Shown in pieces: positions 25,535-33,867 of a stretch of 64,000 nt of DNA. A program made the translations under genes and the position numbers. Source of the stretch: Bacteroidia bacterium (GTDB lineage: Bacteria > Bacteroidota > Bacteroidia > J057 > JADKCL01); the NCBI GenBank assembly GCA_020635905.1, contig JACJYV010000001.1, positions 1,302,001-1,366,000 of the forward strand, written 5' to 3'. Below the pieces are notes generated by a model that worked only from the letters and a program-made list of their open reading frames with translations, searched no databases and was not told where the DNA came from. How positions within the stretch are numbered: position 1 is the first letter of the stretch; each line of letters starts with the position of its first letter.

Positions 25535-28048
25535 GTGCCTGACCAGCGACATATCATTGGCAGGCAGGTACTTGAATTGCAGTTTGCGCAAAAGGATGCT
25601 GCCGCCCAAATGCGGGATCAACTGGCGGAAATATACCGCCGCCGGGTCATTCCCCTGCTGGATAAGTACTGCAGCGAACTCAGTGATCCGGGCATCCGCC
25701 ACCGCATTGAGCGGTTGGAAATAGACCTGGGAGAACTGAAACCAGAGAATCTGGAGGAGGAATTTGTGCAGCGGGCGGATCAGGAGATCCGCCGGGCCCT
25801 GCGGCAGGCTTTGCCTGCCAAAATACCTTCCCGGGATAGCTTACGCCCCCAAAATACCCTCCTTTCCAACTCAGTTACGACCACCACAACTTCTGATTCC
25901 CCCAAAGGAAATCAGGCTTCCCGCACGGTTTCATCCCCCCAAATTCTGCAAAGCCCGGCCCGCAGCCTGGAAATCCTGAATTGGTTTCTGGACACAGGCA
26001 CCCTGCCCTGGTGGGTGGTCGATCCCGGCCCGACCCTGTTGCAGGAAATATTTGAGGCTTTGCAAGCCCATTCCCCCGCCCGCCTGCAGGAACTTTGGGA
26101 GGAGGTGCAAACCCACCCGGTGCAATTGCAGCGCTTTGTGCATGCCTTTACCGACCGCCAACTGGCGGGCCTGAATCGGCCGACTGACCAGAAAGAGGAA
26201 AATTCACCTGCTCTCTTTGATGAAGCAAATGCAACCGCTTCAGAGCCTTTATCCCCTGTCTCTGAAATGGAAAACGGATTGGAAACGGGCCGTGAGGCTT
26301 TTCAGAGCCTGATGAAAAGTGGGGGAGAGGATGCAGACGATGAAAGGGAAAGCCCTGAAAACCGGGAGGAGGAGATGCTGAAAGGATTGCCGGGGGAAAA
26401 TCCAGAGGAAGAGATCAGGAAGCTGATTTCAGGAGAGGAATCTGAAGAGGAAATTCCGGACCTTTTGCAGGAAGAGGGAACTGAGGAGGAATCAGCCTTG
26501 ACCAAAATACAGGAGGAGGAGATAATGGAGGACAGGATGGCAGAAAAAAAGGAGGCAGGTCCACGTGAATTGCCTGACCCTGAGCGGGAATTATTTCTGG
26601 AACTGATCGAAAAAGCCCAGCAGGCCATTGCGGATGCTCCCGAACTGGGGCTGGAATCTCCGCCCCTGGCAGAGGAAGAAAGCTCTTCGGGCACCCTTGA
26701 CCTCGATATTCAGACCCCGGATGATGAATCTGACTTTTGGGAAAAGAAGAATTCGGCCTCTGAGCGGGAGGCCTTCATGGAACTGCTGGCCCAGGCCCGC
26801 CTGGCTATTGCCGGGGATACGGAGCCCCTTTTTCCGGCCCCTGATTTCCCTGAAACCGAAGCAGAAGCAGATTCAGAAGGGCTAAATTCCCTGGAAAACT
26901 CTCTTTTAAGTGACGAGGAGAAAGCCGCTGCTGACCTGGATGCAGGATCAGAGATCGAAATTGAATCAATCCATGAGCAGACCCCCGCAGAAAAATCCAG
27001 CCAGTCCGCAGATAAAACAGGTGAAATCAATCTTTCCCTGGAGGATCAAAGTCAGGCAGGATTGGAAGCCGTGGTCCAGGCCCTGAAATCCCACCCTGAG
27101 CTGGCCCGGTTTACCCCGTCCCAAATCAGAATTGCCTTTTGGGAAATCTTTAAATCAGGAGGCGGGGCCTCCCCCCTGAAGGGAAACGACTTCGTTTCCG
27201 CACCTGAACTGATCCGCAGCATGCGGCGCATTCTGGAGCGGGAAAGATTGCGCAAAATGCTTGAAACCAATCAGCAGAAGCAATATCTGAATCAGTTGCA
27301 CCACAACCTGGAAAAACTGGTGCAGATAAAGCTGCGTCCTGATTTACGCGAAAAGATCACCCGTTTCCAGGCAAAGCTGAACGAATTGGCCGGGGATAAG
27401 GCCCGCCTTTCAGTGGAAATCATGGAACAGGTGGCCGAAGCCTTTCAATATCTCCGGGAGGAAGTGCGGCGGGCAAACCGTCCCAAAAGCAAAGCCAGAA
27501 CGCGTGCCAAATCTCAGGAAGAGGAGGCAGAGAGCCGTTTTTCCGACTCTGATTCCCTCACCGTGTATAATGCCGGGCTGGTGCTGCTTTCGCCTTATCT
27601 GAGCCGCTTTCTGGAGAATCTGGGCCTGGTAAGCGAACGCAAATTCAGGGATGAAGCCAGCCGCAGCCGGGCCCTGCTGATCCTGCAGTATCTGGTCACG
27701 GGCGAAACGGAAAGTCCGGAATTCATGCTGCCGCTGAATAAAATTCTCTGTGGCGTGCCTCTTTCCACCCCGGTGGAAACAAGTCTGGAAATCAGGGAGG
27801 AAGAAATTGAAGGTGCAGAGGAATTGCTGCAGGCGGTGATTCAGAACTGGTCAGCCCTGGGGACGATTTCCCTGCCGGGATTTCGCCAGACCTTTTTGCA
27901 AAGGGAGGGGATTATCCGGGCCAAAGACGGTAACTGGCTGCTTCATGTAGAAAAATTAACCCACGATATCCTGATTGATCGCATACCGTGGAGCTTTAAT
28001 ATTGTAAAATTACCCTGGATGGAAGCGATCATGCAGGTGGAATGGTAA
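25535..28048 (+). CDS. eCIS tape measure protein (Pvc14-like)
   Basis: 837 residues, starting at GTG two bases after the preceding gene. The opening (HIIGRQVLELQF, then RRRVIPLLDKYCSELS and IERLEIDLGEL) is the N-terminal signature of contractile injection system tape measure proteins. The C-terminal ~250 residues (VYNAGLVLLSPYLSRFLENL, LILQYLVTGETESPEFMLPL, WSALGTISLPGFRQTFLQRE) form the conserved assembly domain. The middle, about residues 205-490, is highly acidic and low in complexity (EEEIRKLISGEESEEEIPDL). Its length should set tube length; acidic length-variable middles are plausible for a ruler. Confidence 0.93.
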   Translation: MPDQRHIIGRQVLELQFAQKDAAAQMRDQLAEIYRRRVIPLLDKYCSELSDPGIRHRIERLEIDLGELKPENLEEEFVQRADQEIRRALRQALPAKIPSRDSLRPQNTLLSNSVTTTTTSDSPKGNQASRTVSSPQILQSPARSLEILNWFLDTGTLPWWVVDPGPTLLQEIFEALQAHSPARLQELWEEVQTHPVQLQRFVHAFTDRQLAGLNRPTDQKEENSPALFDEANATASEPLSPVSEMENGLETGREAFQSLMKSGGEDADDERESPENREEEMLKGLPGENPEEEIRKLISGEESEEEIPDLLQEEGTEEESALTKIQEEEIMEDRMAEKKEAGPRELPDPERELFLELIEKAQQAIADAPELGLESPPLAEEESSSGTLDLDIQTPDDESDFWEKKNSASEREAFMELLAQARLAIAGDTEPLFPAPDFPETEAEADSEGLNSLENSLLSDEEKAAADLDAGSEIEIESIHEQTPAEKSSQSADKTGEINLSLEDQSQAGLEAVVQALKSHPELARFTPSQIRIAFWEIFKSGGGASPLKGNDFVSAPELIRSMRRILERERLRKMLETNQQKQYLNQLHHNLEKLVQIKLRPDLREKITRFQAKLNELAGDKARLSVEIMEQVAEAFQYLREEVRRANRPKSKARTRAKSQEEEAESRFSDSDSLTVYNAGLVLLSPYLSRFLENLGLVSERKFRDEASRSRALLILQYLVTGETESPEFMLPLNKILCGVPLSTPVETSLEIREEEIEGAEELLQAVIQNWSALGTISLPGFRQTFLQREGIIRAKDGNWLLHVEKLTHDILIDRIPWSFNIVKLPWMEAIMQVEW

Positions 28049-28052
28049 GTAA

Positions 28053-29405
28053 ATGACGCAGGAAATTCTCCAAAATGCAGCCCTGATCAGTTCCGAACTG
28101 GATTGGCTCGAAAAGGTACTGGAAACCCGGCTGAAGCTGTTTTTCAATTCAGGTTCTGAGTATCCTGATGTCACCTCCATTCCTGTGCCCGACCTCAGTC
28201 AGGAAAGTGGTCCCTATGCCCATCTGGTCAACTCCCTCGGTCTGGGCCCGGCTGAGCGGCTCATCATCCTGCTGGCTTTGGCGCCACACCTGCGCCCTGA
28301 GGCGCTGGACCTGCTTTTTTCTCAGAATTCGGCTTATAACCGCCCGTTCACCATCTTTGGGGGTACGACCTCGGCCAAATTCCCCGGATTTCTGCCCACC
28401 CACCAGACTGCGTTTTTCCTGCTGGCCGGCCATGACCTGGCCCAAAAGATCCAGTTTCAGGAAATGTTCCGGCCCAAAGCGGTCCTCTTGCTTGAAAATA
28501 TCATTTCACGGGAAGATCCCGAACGGGGAGATCCGCCCCAGAGTGCCCGACTGACCCTGACTCCCGAATACCTCGAATATCTGATCACAGGCAAGGAATT
28601 CATTCCCGCGTTCAGCAACGATTTTCCGGCCCGCCACATTTCTTCTCAGATGACCTGGGACGAAATTGTATTGCCCGATCATACCCTGGAAGAATTGCAT
28701 GAAATTCAGGACTGGCTGGAATATTCGGATGAATTGCGCAACGATATCGGCCTGGGACGGAAAATCAAACCCGGCTATAAATGCCTTTTTACCGGACCTC
28801 CCGGCACAGGCAAAACCCTGACTGCCTGCCTCCTGGGCAAAACCACGGGCAAAGATGTGTACCGCATCGACCTCTCCATGATCGTATCCAAGTACATCGG
28901 GGAAACGGAAAAAAACCTGGCCAGGATCTTCGATCAGGCCGAAAACCGCAACTGGATTCTCTTCTTTGACGAGGCAGATGCCCTCTTTGGCAAACGAAGC
29001 GATACCCAGTCCTCGCACGACCGCTATGCCAATCAGGAGGTATCCTACCTGCTGCAGCGGGTGGAAGATTACGGTGGACTGGTCATTCTGGCATCCAATT
29101 TCCGGGAAAATATTGACCCTGCTTTTTCCCGCAGGTTCCATTCCATCATCGATTTTCCGGCTCCCACCCGCACTGAGCGCCTGCGGCTTTGGCAGCAGTC
29201 CTTTTCCAGTCAGGTGGCGCCTGGGGAAAGTATTGATCTCGAAAAAATCGCTGACCGCTACGATGTAACCGGCGCCCAGATCATGAATGTGGTGCATTAT
29301 TGTACCCTGCGGGCCCTCAAGAGGGGCGACCGGGTCATTCACCTCAAAGACATCATGAGCGGCATGCGCAAAGAAATGGCCAAGGACGGCATTACCCTGA
29401 TGTGA
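28053..29405 (+). CDS. eCIS AAA+ ATPase (Pvc15-like)
   Basis: 450 residues. The N-terminal 200 are a family-specific helical domain. The C-terminal half is an AAA+ module with Walker A GPPGTGKTLTAC, Walker B WILFFDEADALFGKR, a sensor-1-like ILASNFRENID and an arginine-finger region (AFSRRFHSIIDF). In PVC and Afp clusters the orthologue is needed for assembly or cargo loading rather than being part of the particle. It starts four bases after the tape measure gene and is the last recognisable structural or assembly gene of the cluster. Confidence 0.95.
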   Translation: MTQEILQNAALISSELDWLEKVLETRLKLFFNSGSEYPDVTSIPVPDLSQESGPYAHLVNSLGLGPAERLIILLALAPHLRPEALDLLFSQNSAYNRPFTIFGGTTSAKFPGFLPTHQTAFFLLAGHDLAQKIQFQEMFRPKAVLLLENIISREDPERGDPPQSARLTLTPEYLEYLITGKEFIPAFSNDFPARHISSQMTWDEIVLPDHTLEELHEIQDWLEYSDELRNDIGLGRKIKPGYKCLFTGPPGTGKTLTACLLGKTTGKDVYRIDLSMIVSKYIGETEKNLARIFDQAENRNWILFFDEADALFGKRSDTQSSHDRYANQEVSYLLQRVEDYGGLVILASNFRENIDPAFSRRFHSIIDFPAPTRTERLRLWQQSFSSQVAPGESIDLEKIADRYDVTGAQIMNVVHYCTLRALKRGDRVIHLKDIMSGMRKEMAKDGITLM

Positions 29406-29605
29406 AGAAACGGGGTTTGGGGTTCGGGTTTGATGGGACGGGTTCGAGGTTGGAGGTTTGGGTTTGAGTTCGGGTCTGGAGGTTCGGGTTTGAGGTTTGG
29501 GTGCGGGAAAATGCAGGGGAAGGACAATCCGGGCCGAAAATGCTCCCGATTCACAAAAAAAATTAGCAAATTGCCTCCTGATCACTCAAAATACACCATT
29601 CAAAA
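29406..29605. repeat. Degenerate GGTTCGGGTTTG word-repeat region
   Basis: From 29411 to about 29505 the sequence is made of drifting copies of GGTTCGGGTTTGAGGTTTGG-like words. The rest, up to the small gene at 29606, is AT-rich and probably its promoter region. No coding frame with protein character is present. Confidence 0.55.
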
Positions 29606-29773
29606 ATGAGCAAAGAAATTACCCTGGCCCTTACCCTCGAAGAAGTAAACGCCATCCTCTCCTCCCTCGGCAATCAGCCTTATGCCCAGGTTTTTAACCT
29701 GATCTCCAAAATTCAGCAGCAGGCCGCCCCCCAGGTATCCGGCAACGGAACTCTGGAGCAGGCCCATGAGTAA
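29606..29773 (+). CDS. Small soluble protein, unknown function
   Basis: 55 residues: a 'KEITLALTLEEVNAILSSLG' opening, then QPYAQVFNLISKIQQQ and a flexible tail. The pattern 'I.L.LT.EEVN.IL..LG..PY..V..LI..IQ.Q' is one I have seen in short uncharacterised proteins of Bacteroidota and phages. Codon use resembles the neighbours. It lies 200 bases after the AAA+ ATPase gene and 39 bases before the membrane protein gene, all on one strand. It might be a small adaptor, but no function can be assigned. Confidence 0.7.
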   Translation: MSKEITLALTLEEVNAILSSLGNQPYAQVFNLISKIQQQAAPQVSGNGTLEQAHE

Positions 29774-29812
29774 AGCTGCCCTTTTTTTCTTCCAACCACC
29801 AACCCTCACCCT

Positions 29813-31129
29813 ATGCAACAACATGGCCTGACCATTATTACCCGGATTATTCCGGACCAGGTGGAATCCCTGCGTACGTTGCTCAATGAGATCGGAAACG
29901 ACATCAGCGACAACCCGCACATCAAATTCTCCCTGTTTCGCACCGTTCATTTCATGCGTTGGGTGATACTGGATGCCGCGACCGCCCAGGGCAAGTCTGT
30001 GCCGGCCCAACTGGTGCTGTCCACCAATTTCGACGGCGGCGCCCATGCCCACCTCAACGAACTGGCCACGGTTGCAAAGGAGGGATTGACGAAAATTTAT
30101 GGTCACTGCATAGATTTTCCGGCTAAGCCTGAAAGTGCGGACATCGCCCGCTATCTCTACCGTCACCGCACAAAAAATGCGGCCTTCTACAATGGCACCG
30201 TCGGACCCGGCGTGGCTCAGGTGGAAGACGAAACCAATCTCTGGCAGGCCATCCAGCAACAGTTGATGGATTCCAATCCCTCTCAGCAATGGCCCAAAGA
30301 GAATCCGGGTAAAATCCGCGAGGGGATTGTGGAGGCGATTTTCAAAAATCCTGCCTTCAGCTGGGCCCGGAAAAAGAGCCACCAGCCCTTTGCCAAAACC
30401 TTTGGTATGGCGGTTCTGGGACTGGGTTTTCTGCTCGTTTTGGCCCTGTACGTTGCCTGCTGGATACTGGCCTGGCTGCCCACCCTGATCGCCACCGTGG
30501 TGGCGATCGTGCTGATCGCCGGTTGGTGGACCCATTTGCGCAGCCTGGAAAAGAAAGATGCCGCCAATTTCAAGGCCTCGGTGCAAAGTGTAGCCCAGGT
30601 GGCACGTCTCACCCAGCGGGAGGACTATAAAGTGCAAAACCAGATTACCCACCTGGTGGACATCAAGCCCGGCCTGACCCGGCAAATCGCCCTGCGATTT
30701 GTTCTATGGGCCATCAATCTGCTGGCCCGCCTGGTTTTCAACCAGGGCAATCTGGCTGGCATTGTGACCATCCATTTTGCCCGCTGGGCCATCATTGACG
30801 GAGGCAAACGCCTCCTCTTTTTCAGCAATTACGACGGCAGCTGGGAGAGTTATCTGGGCGAATTTGTGGACCGGGCTGCCATTGGCCTGACCGGAGTCTG
30901 GTCGAATACAGAAGGATTTCCGCCCACCAAATACCTGGTCATGGAAGGCGCCCGCAACTCGGTGGAATTCAAGGCCTGGGCCCGGGAAAAACAGATCGAG
31001 ACCCAGGTCTGGTACAGCGCCCGCAAGACCGTTTCGGTGAAGAATGTGAATAATAACACCGCCATCCGCGACGGACTGTCCGGGCACCTCAACGAAGAAA
31101 AGACCCGCGAATGGTTGCTCAGGCTCTGA
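29813..31129 (+). CDS. Internally duplicated membrane protein next to DyP peroxidase
   Basis: 438 residues, not a named family to me. A hydrophobic segment (about residues 197-238, two helices) separates two halves that share a motif. The N-terminal copy reads VHFMRWVILDA ... LVLSTNFDGG (45-76). The C-terminal copy reads IHFARWAIIDG ... LLFFSNYDGS (320-343). Each half could be a ferredoxin-like alpha/beta domain as in DyP and chlorite-dismutase folds, but that is inference. It is 28 bases upstream of the DyP peroxidase gene, so the two likely function together, perhaps at the membrane. Confidence 0.7.
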   Translation: MQQHGLTIITRIIPDQVESLRTLLNEIGNDISDNPHIKFSLFRTVHFMRWVILDAATAQGKSVPAQLVLSTNFDGGAHAHLNELATVAKEGLTKIYGHCIDFPAKPESADIARYLYRHRTKNAAFYNGTVGPGVAQVEDETNLWQAIQQQLMDSNPSQQWPKENPGKIREGIVEAIFKNPAFSWARKKSHQPFAKTFGMAVLGLGFLLVLALYVACWILAWLPTLIATVVAIVLIAGWWTHLRSLEKKDAANFKASVQSVAQVARLTQREDYKVQNQITHLVDIKPGLTRQIALRFVLWAINLLARLVFNQGNLAGIVTIHFARWAIIDGGKRLLFFSNYDGSWESYLGEFVDRAAIGLTGVWSNTEGFPPTKYLVMEGARNSVEFKAWAREKQIETQVWYSARKTVSVKNVNNNTAIRDGLSGHLNEEKTREWLLRL

Positions 31130-31157
31130 TATTTTAATCAAATTACCCCGAAATCCC

Positions 31158-32591
31158 ATGGAACTCAACGATATACAAGGCTTACTGATTCGCGGACACA
31201 GCGATATGCCAGAGGCAGCCTACCTGATGCTCAGCATTACCCAGCCCGAAGAGGCCCGGGCCTGGCTGCGCAGCCAGCTGGACAACATCAACCACAGCGG
31301 GGTAAAACCTGCCGACAAGCGCCTGCATCTGGCCTTCACCTTTTCCGGGCTGGAAAAGCTGGGTGCCGGCCAGTTTCTGGAACGGGGCTTTTCAGTCGAA
31401 TTTGTGCAGGGCATGAGCACGGATTATAAGTCGAGGGTATTGGGGGATCTGGAAGAAAGTGCTCCTGAAAACTGGCAGTGGGGCGGTCCCAAAAATGAAG
31501 CCATTGATCTGGTCTGGATGATTTTTGCCCCGGATAAAACCACCCTGGCCAGCATTCTGGCCGAAAATGCCGCAGTGTTACCTGCTTCAGGCATCAAGCT
31601 CATCACCACCCTGGATACCCAGGGCAATCCCCACAACCGGGAGCATTTTGGCTTTCGGGACGGCATTGCCCAACCCATCATCGACGGTCTGCCTAAAAAA
31701 GGCACTGCCGAAAATACGGTGGCCGCGGGGGAATTCATCTTTGGCTACGAAAATGGCTATAACCAATTGCCCGAAAGTCCGCTGGTCAAATCTGCCTCTG
31801 ACCCAAATAATCTGCTGCCTGTCGATCCAAAAGGCTCAGGCCTGAAAGATCTGGGCCGCAACGGCTCCTACATGGTTTTTCGCCAGCTGGTGCAGGACGT
31901 GCCCGGCTTTTGGGAAACCACCGCTTCTGCGGTCAAAAATGAAAACCCGGACGCCACGGTGGAAGATTGCATCTTCCTCGCTTCCAAAATGGTGGGCCGC
32001 TGGCCCAACGGGCATCCCATTACCCTTTCACCCACAGAAGAAAAACCTTACTCCAAAGAGGAAGATGATTTTCTGTATGCCGAAAAAGATCCCCATGGTT
32101 TTGGCTGCCCCCTGGGTTCACACATCCGCCGGGCCAATCCCCGCGATGCCATGCCCGATAATAAGCCCAAGGGCTCGGTAAAAATCTCCAATCGTCACCG
32201 CATTTTGCGCCGGGGCCGCAGTTTTGGGCCTCCCTTTGCCGAATCGTTTGATCCGCGGGATCTGATGAAAGCCGAGGACGACGGTCAGTTGCGGGGATTG
32301 CAATTCATTTGCTTCAACACCAATATCCAGCGGCAATTCGAATTTGTGCAGCACCAATGGTCCAATAACACCAAATTTGCCGGGCTTTACAGCGATCCAG
32401 ACCCCATTCTGGGGATCAAAGACAGCCGCGACAAGCACGACACACACGATTTTACCATCCAGGCTGAGCCGGTGCGCCGCAAGATTCAAGGGCTGCGCCG
32501 CCATGTGGAAGTGATCGGCGGGGCCTATTTTTTCATGCCCGGCCTGCAGGCCCTGCGGTTTTTAGCTCAGTTTAATCCCTCCACCCTTTAA
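31158..32591 (+). CDS. Dye-decolourising (DyP-type) haem peroxidase
   Basis: 477 residues. The signature GFRDG (165-169, followed by IAQPIIDG) supplies the catalytic Asp168. The proximal haem ligand is probably His322 in CPLGSHIRRANPRD. The distal arginine lies in the NRHRILRRGRSFGPP stretch. The enzyme uses hydrogen peroxide to oxidise bulky substrates. There is no signal peptide or Tat motif, so it is cytoplasmic or packaged. Length is in the range of the larger DyP classes. It lies 10 bases upstream of a cytochrome P450 gene and downstream of the duplicated membrane protein, forming one operon. Confidence 0.95.
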   Translation: MELNDIQGLLIRGHSDMPEAAYLMLSITQPEEARAWLRSQLDNINHSGVKPADKRLHLAFTFSGLEKLGAGQFLERGFSVEFVQGMSTDYKSRVLGDLEESAPENWQWGGPKNEAIDLVWMIFAPDKTTLASILAENAAVLPASGIKLITTLDTQGNPHNREHFGFRDGIAQPIIDGLPKKGTAENTVAAGEFIFGYENGYNQLPESPLVKSASDPNNLLPVDPKGSGLKDLGRNGSYMVFRQLVQDVPGFWETTASAVKNENPDATVEDCIFLASKMVGRWPNGHPITLSPTEEKPYSKEEDDFLYAEKDPHGFGCPLGSHIRRANPRDAMPDNKPKGSVKISNRHRILRRGRSFGPPFAESFDPRDLMKAEDDGQLRGLQFICFNTNIQRQFEFVQHQWSNNTKFAGLYSDPDPILGIKDSRDKHDTHDFTIQAEPVRRKIQGLRRHVEVIGGAYFFMPGLQALRFLAQFNPSTL

Positions 32592-32601
32592 CCCCTGAAT
32601 T

Positions 32602-33771
32602 ATGAGTTTTATCCAGGATTTTGCCCTTTCTATCCTGCGTGCCATTACCCCAACCTTTGGCAACGGAAAGACTGTATTTGTGCTGCGCAACGGCGATGTG
32701 CGCGAAATTCTGGAAAGAGACCAGGATTTCACCATTGAGCAGATCAACGGGGAGAATATTTCCCGCCATACCGGCCCCTTTATTCTGGGCATGGATAATG
32801 GTCCCAAATATCAGCGGGACCTGGGCATTCTGCGCCGGGCAGTAATGAAGGAGGATGTGCAGCGGGTGGTGGATTTTATCCGCAAAAACGCAACGGATAT
32901 TTGCTGCAATCTCAGCGGCCAGTTTGATCTGGTGGATGCTTATACGCGGCAGGTTCCTTACCTGATGCTGGGTGACTATTTTGGGGTGCAGGGACCCGAC
33001 CGGGCCAGTTTATTGCGGTGGAATCGCACCATTTTTTATGATATTTTCCTTAACCTGAAAGACGACCAGACGGCCCGTGACAAGGCCCTGGCGGCCAGCA
33101 AGGAAATGGTTGCCTACCTCGATGACCTGATTCAGGAACGCAAATCGGCCCACCTGAGCGGGCACCGTCTGCCCAACGACATGTTGTCGCGTCTGATTGT
33201 GATGCAGGGAGGCGACCTGCCCGCCTTCGGCGACGATGAAATCCCCGGCAATCTTTCAGGGGTGTTTATGGGCTTTGCTGAGCCCACCAATCTGGCCGTG
33301 GTGAACACGCTGCGCTACCTGTTTGAAAATCCCAAAGCCATGGAAATGGCACGCAAAGCTGCGGACGAGGGCGACCAGGAACGCATGCTGAAAATTGCCC
33401 TGGAATGCATGCGCTTTTATCCCAATGCGCCCGCCGTGATGCGCTATAATGCCAAAGAGCAGTTTATCGGCGGCAAGGACGGACGCAAAAGACGCAGGAT
33501 CAAAGCGGGCAAAACCCTCTTTGTCATGACCAAATCGGCCATGTTTGATTCCCGTGCGGTCAAAAATCCCAAGGAATTCAACCCCGACCGCCCCCGCGAG
33601 ACCTATCTTTACTTTGGCCACGGCCTGCACAAATGCTTCGGCAATTACATCAACTTTGTATCTATCCCTGAAATTCTGATTGCTTTGCTGAAGATCAAAT
33701 CCCTCCGTCCCATCGGCAAGCTGGAATCTGAGGAAGGATTCCCGTCCAAATGGATGTTTCAGGTCAATTAG
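32602..33771 (+). CDS. Cytochrome P450
   Basis: 389 residues, short for the family. The haem-thiolate loop is YFGHGLHKCFG with Cys345. The K-helix ExxR is ECMR (268-271), followed by FYPNAP. The I-helix reads FMGFAEPTN, with a proline between the acidic residue and the threonine, unlike the usual (A/G)Gx(D/E)T(T/S); this may indicate peroxide-driven or isomerase-type chemistry rather than standard monooxygenation (inference). No redox partner gene is nearby. Pairing with a peroxidase fits use of peroxides or lipid hydroperoxides. It starts 10 bases after the DyP gene. Confidence 0.93.
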   Translation: MSFIQDFALSILRAITPTFGNGKTVFVLRNGDVREILERDQDFTIEQINGENISRHTGPFILGMDNGPKYQRDLGILRRAVMKEDVQRVVDFIRKNATDICCNLSGQFDLVDAYTRQVPYLMLGDYFGVQGPDRASLLRWNRTIFYDIFLNLKDDQTARDKALAASKEMVAYLDDLIQERKSAHLSGHRLPNDMLSRLIVMQGGDLPAFGDDEIPGNLSGVFMGFAEPTNLAVVNTLRYLFENPKAMEMARKAADEGDQERMLKIALECMRFYPNAPAVMRYNAKEQFIGGKDGRKRRRIKAGKTLFVMTKSAMFDSRAVKNPKEFNPDRPRETYLYFGHGLHKCFGNYINFVSIPEILIALLKIKSLRPIGKLESEEGFPSKWMFQVN

Positions 33772-33837
33772 CGGATAGCGGTCAGCGGTCAGCTATCAGC
33801 GGTCAGCGCAGAACCGTAAACCGTAACTGTAAACTGT

Positions 33838-33859
33838 ACTCCCGATAGCTATCGGGAGT
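33838..33859. repeat. 22-bp perfect palindrome (CCCGATAGCTATCGGG family)
   Basis: ACTCCCGATAG and CTATCGGGAGT meet without a loop, between the convergent P450 and T9SS-protein genes. It is preceded by drifting AGCGGTCAGC and AACCGTAAACCG words (33772-33835). A related imperfect palindrome is at 37827-37848. It may be a mobile palindrome or a bidirectional transcription stop. Confidence 0.65.
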
Positions 33860-33867
33860 AAACCGTC

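Noticed and set aside
3820..29405. Possibility that the locus is a prophage or a type VI secretion system
   Set aside because: No capsid, portal, terminase, integrase or lysis genes, and no TssJ/TssL/TssM membrane complex. DUF4255, DUF5908, tape measure and AAA+ signatures favour an eCIS.
31158..32591. DyP peroxidase as encapsulin cargo
   Set aside because: No encapsulin shell gene is adjacent and the C-terminus (AQFNPSTL) lacks an obvious targeting peptide.
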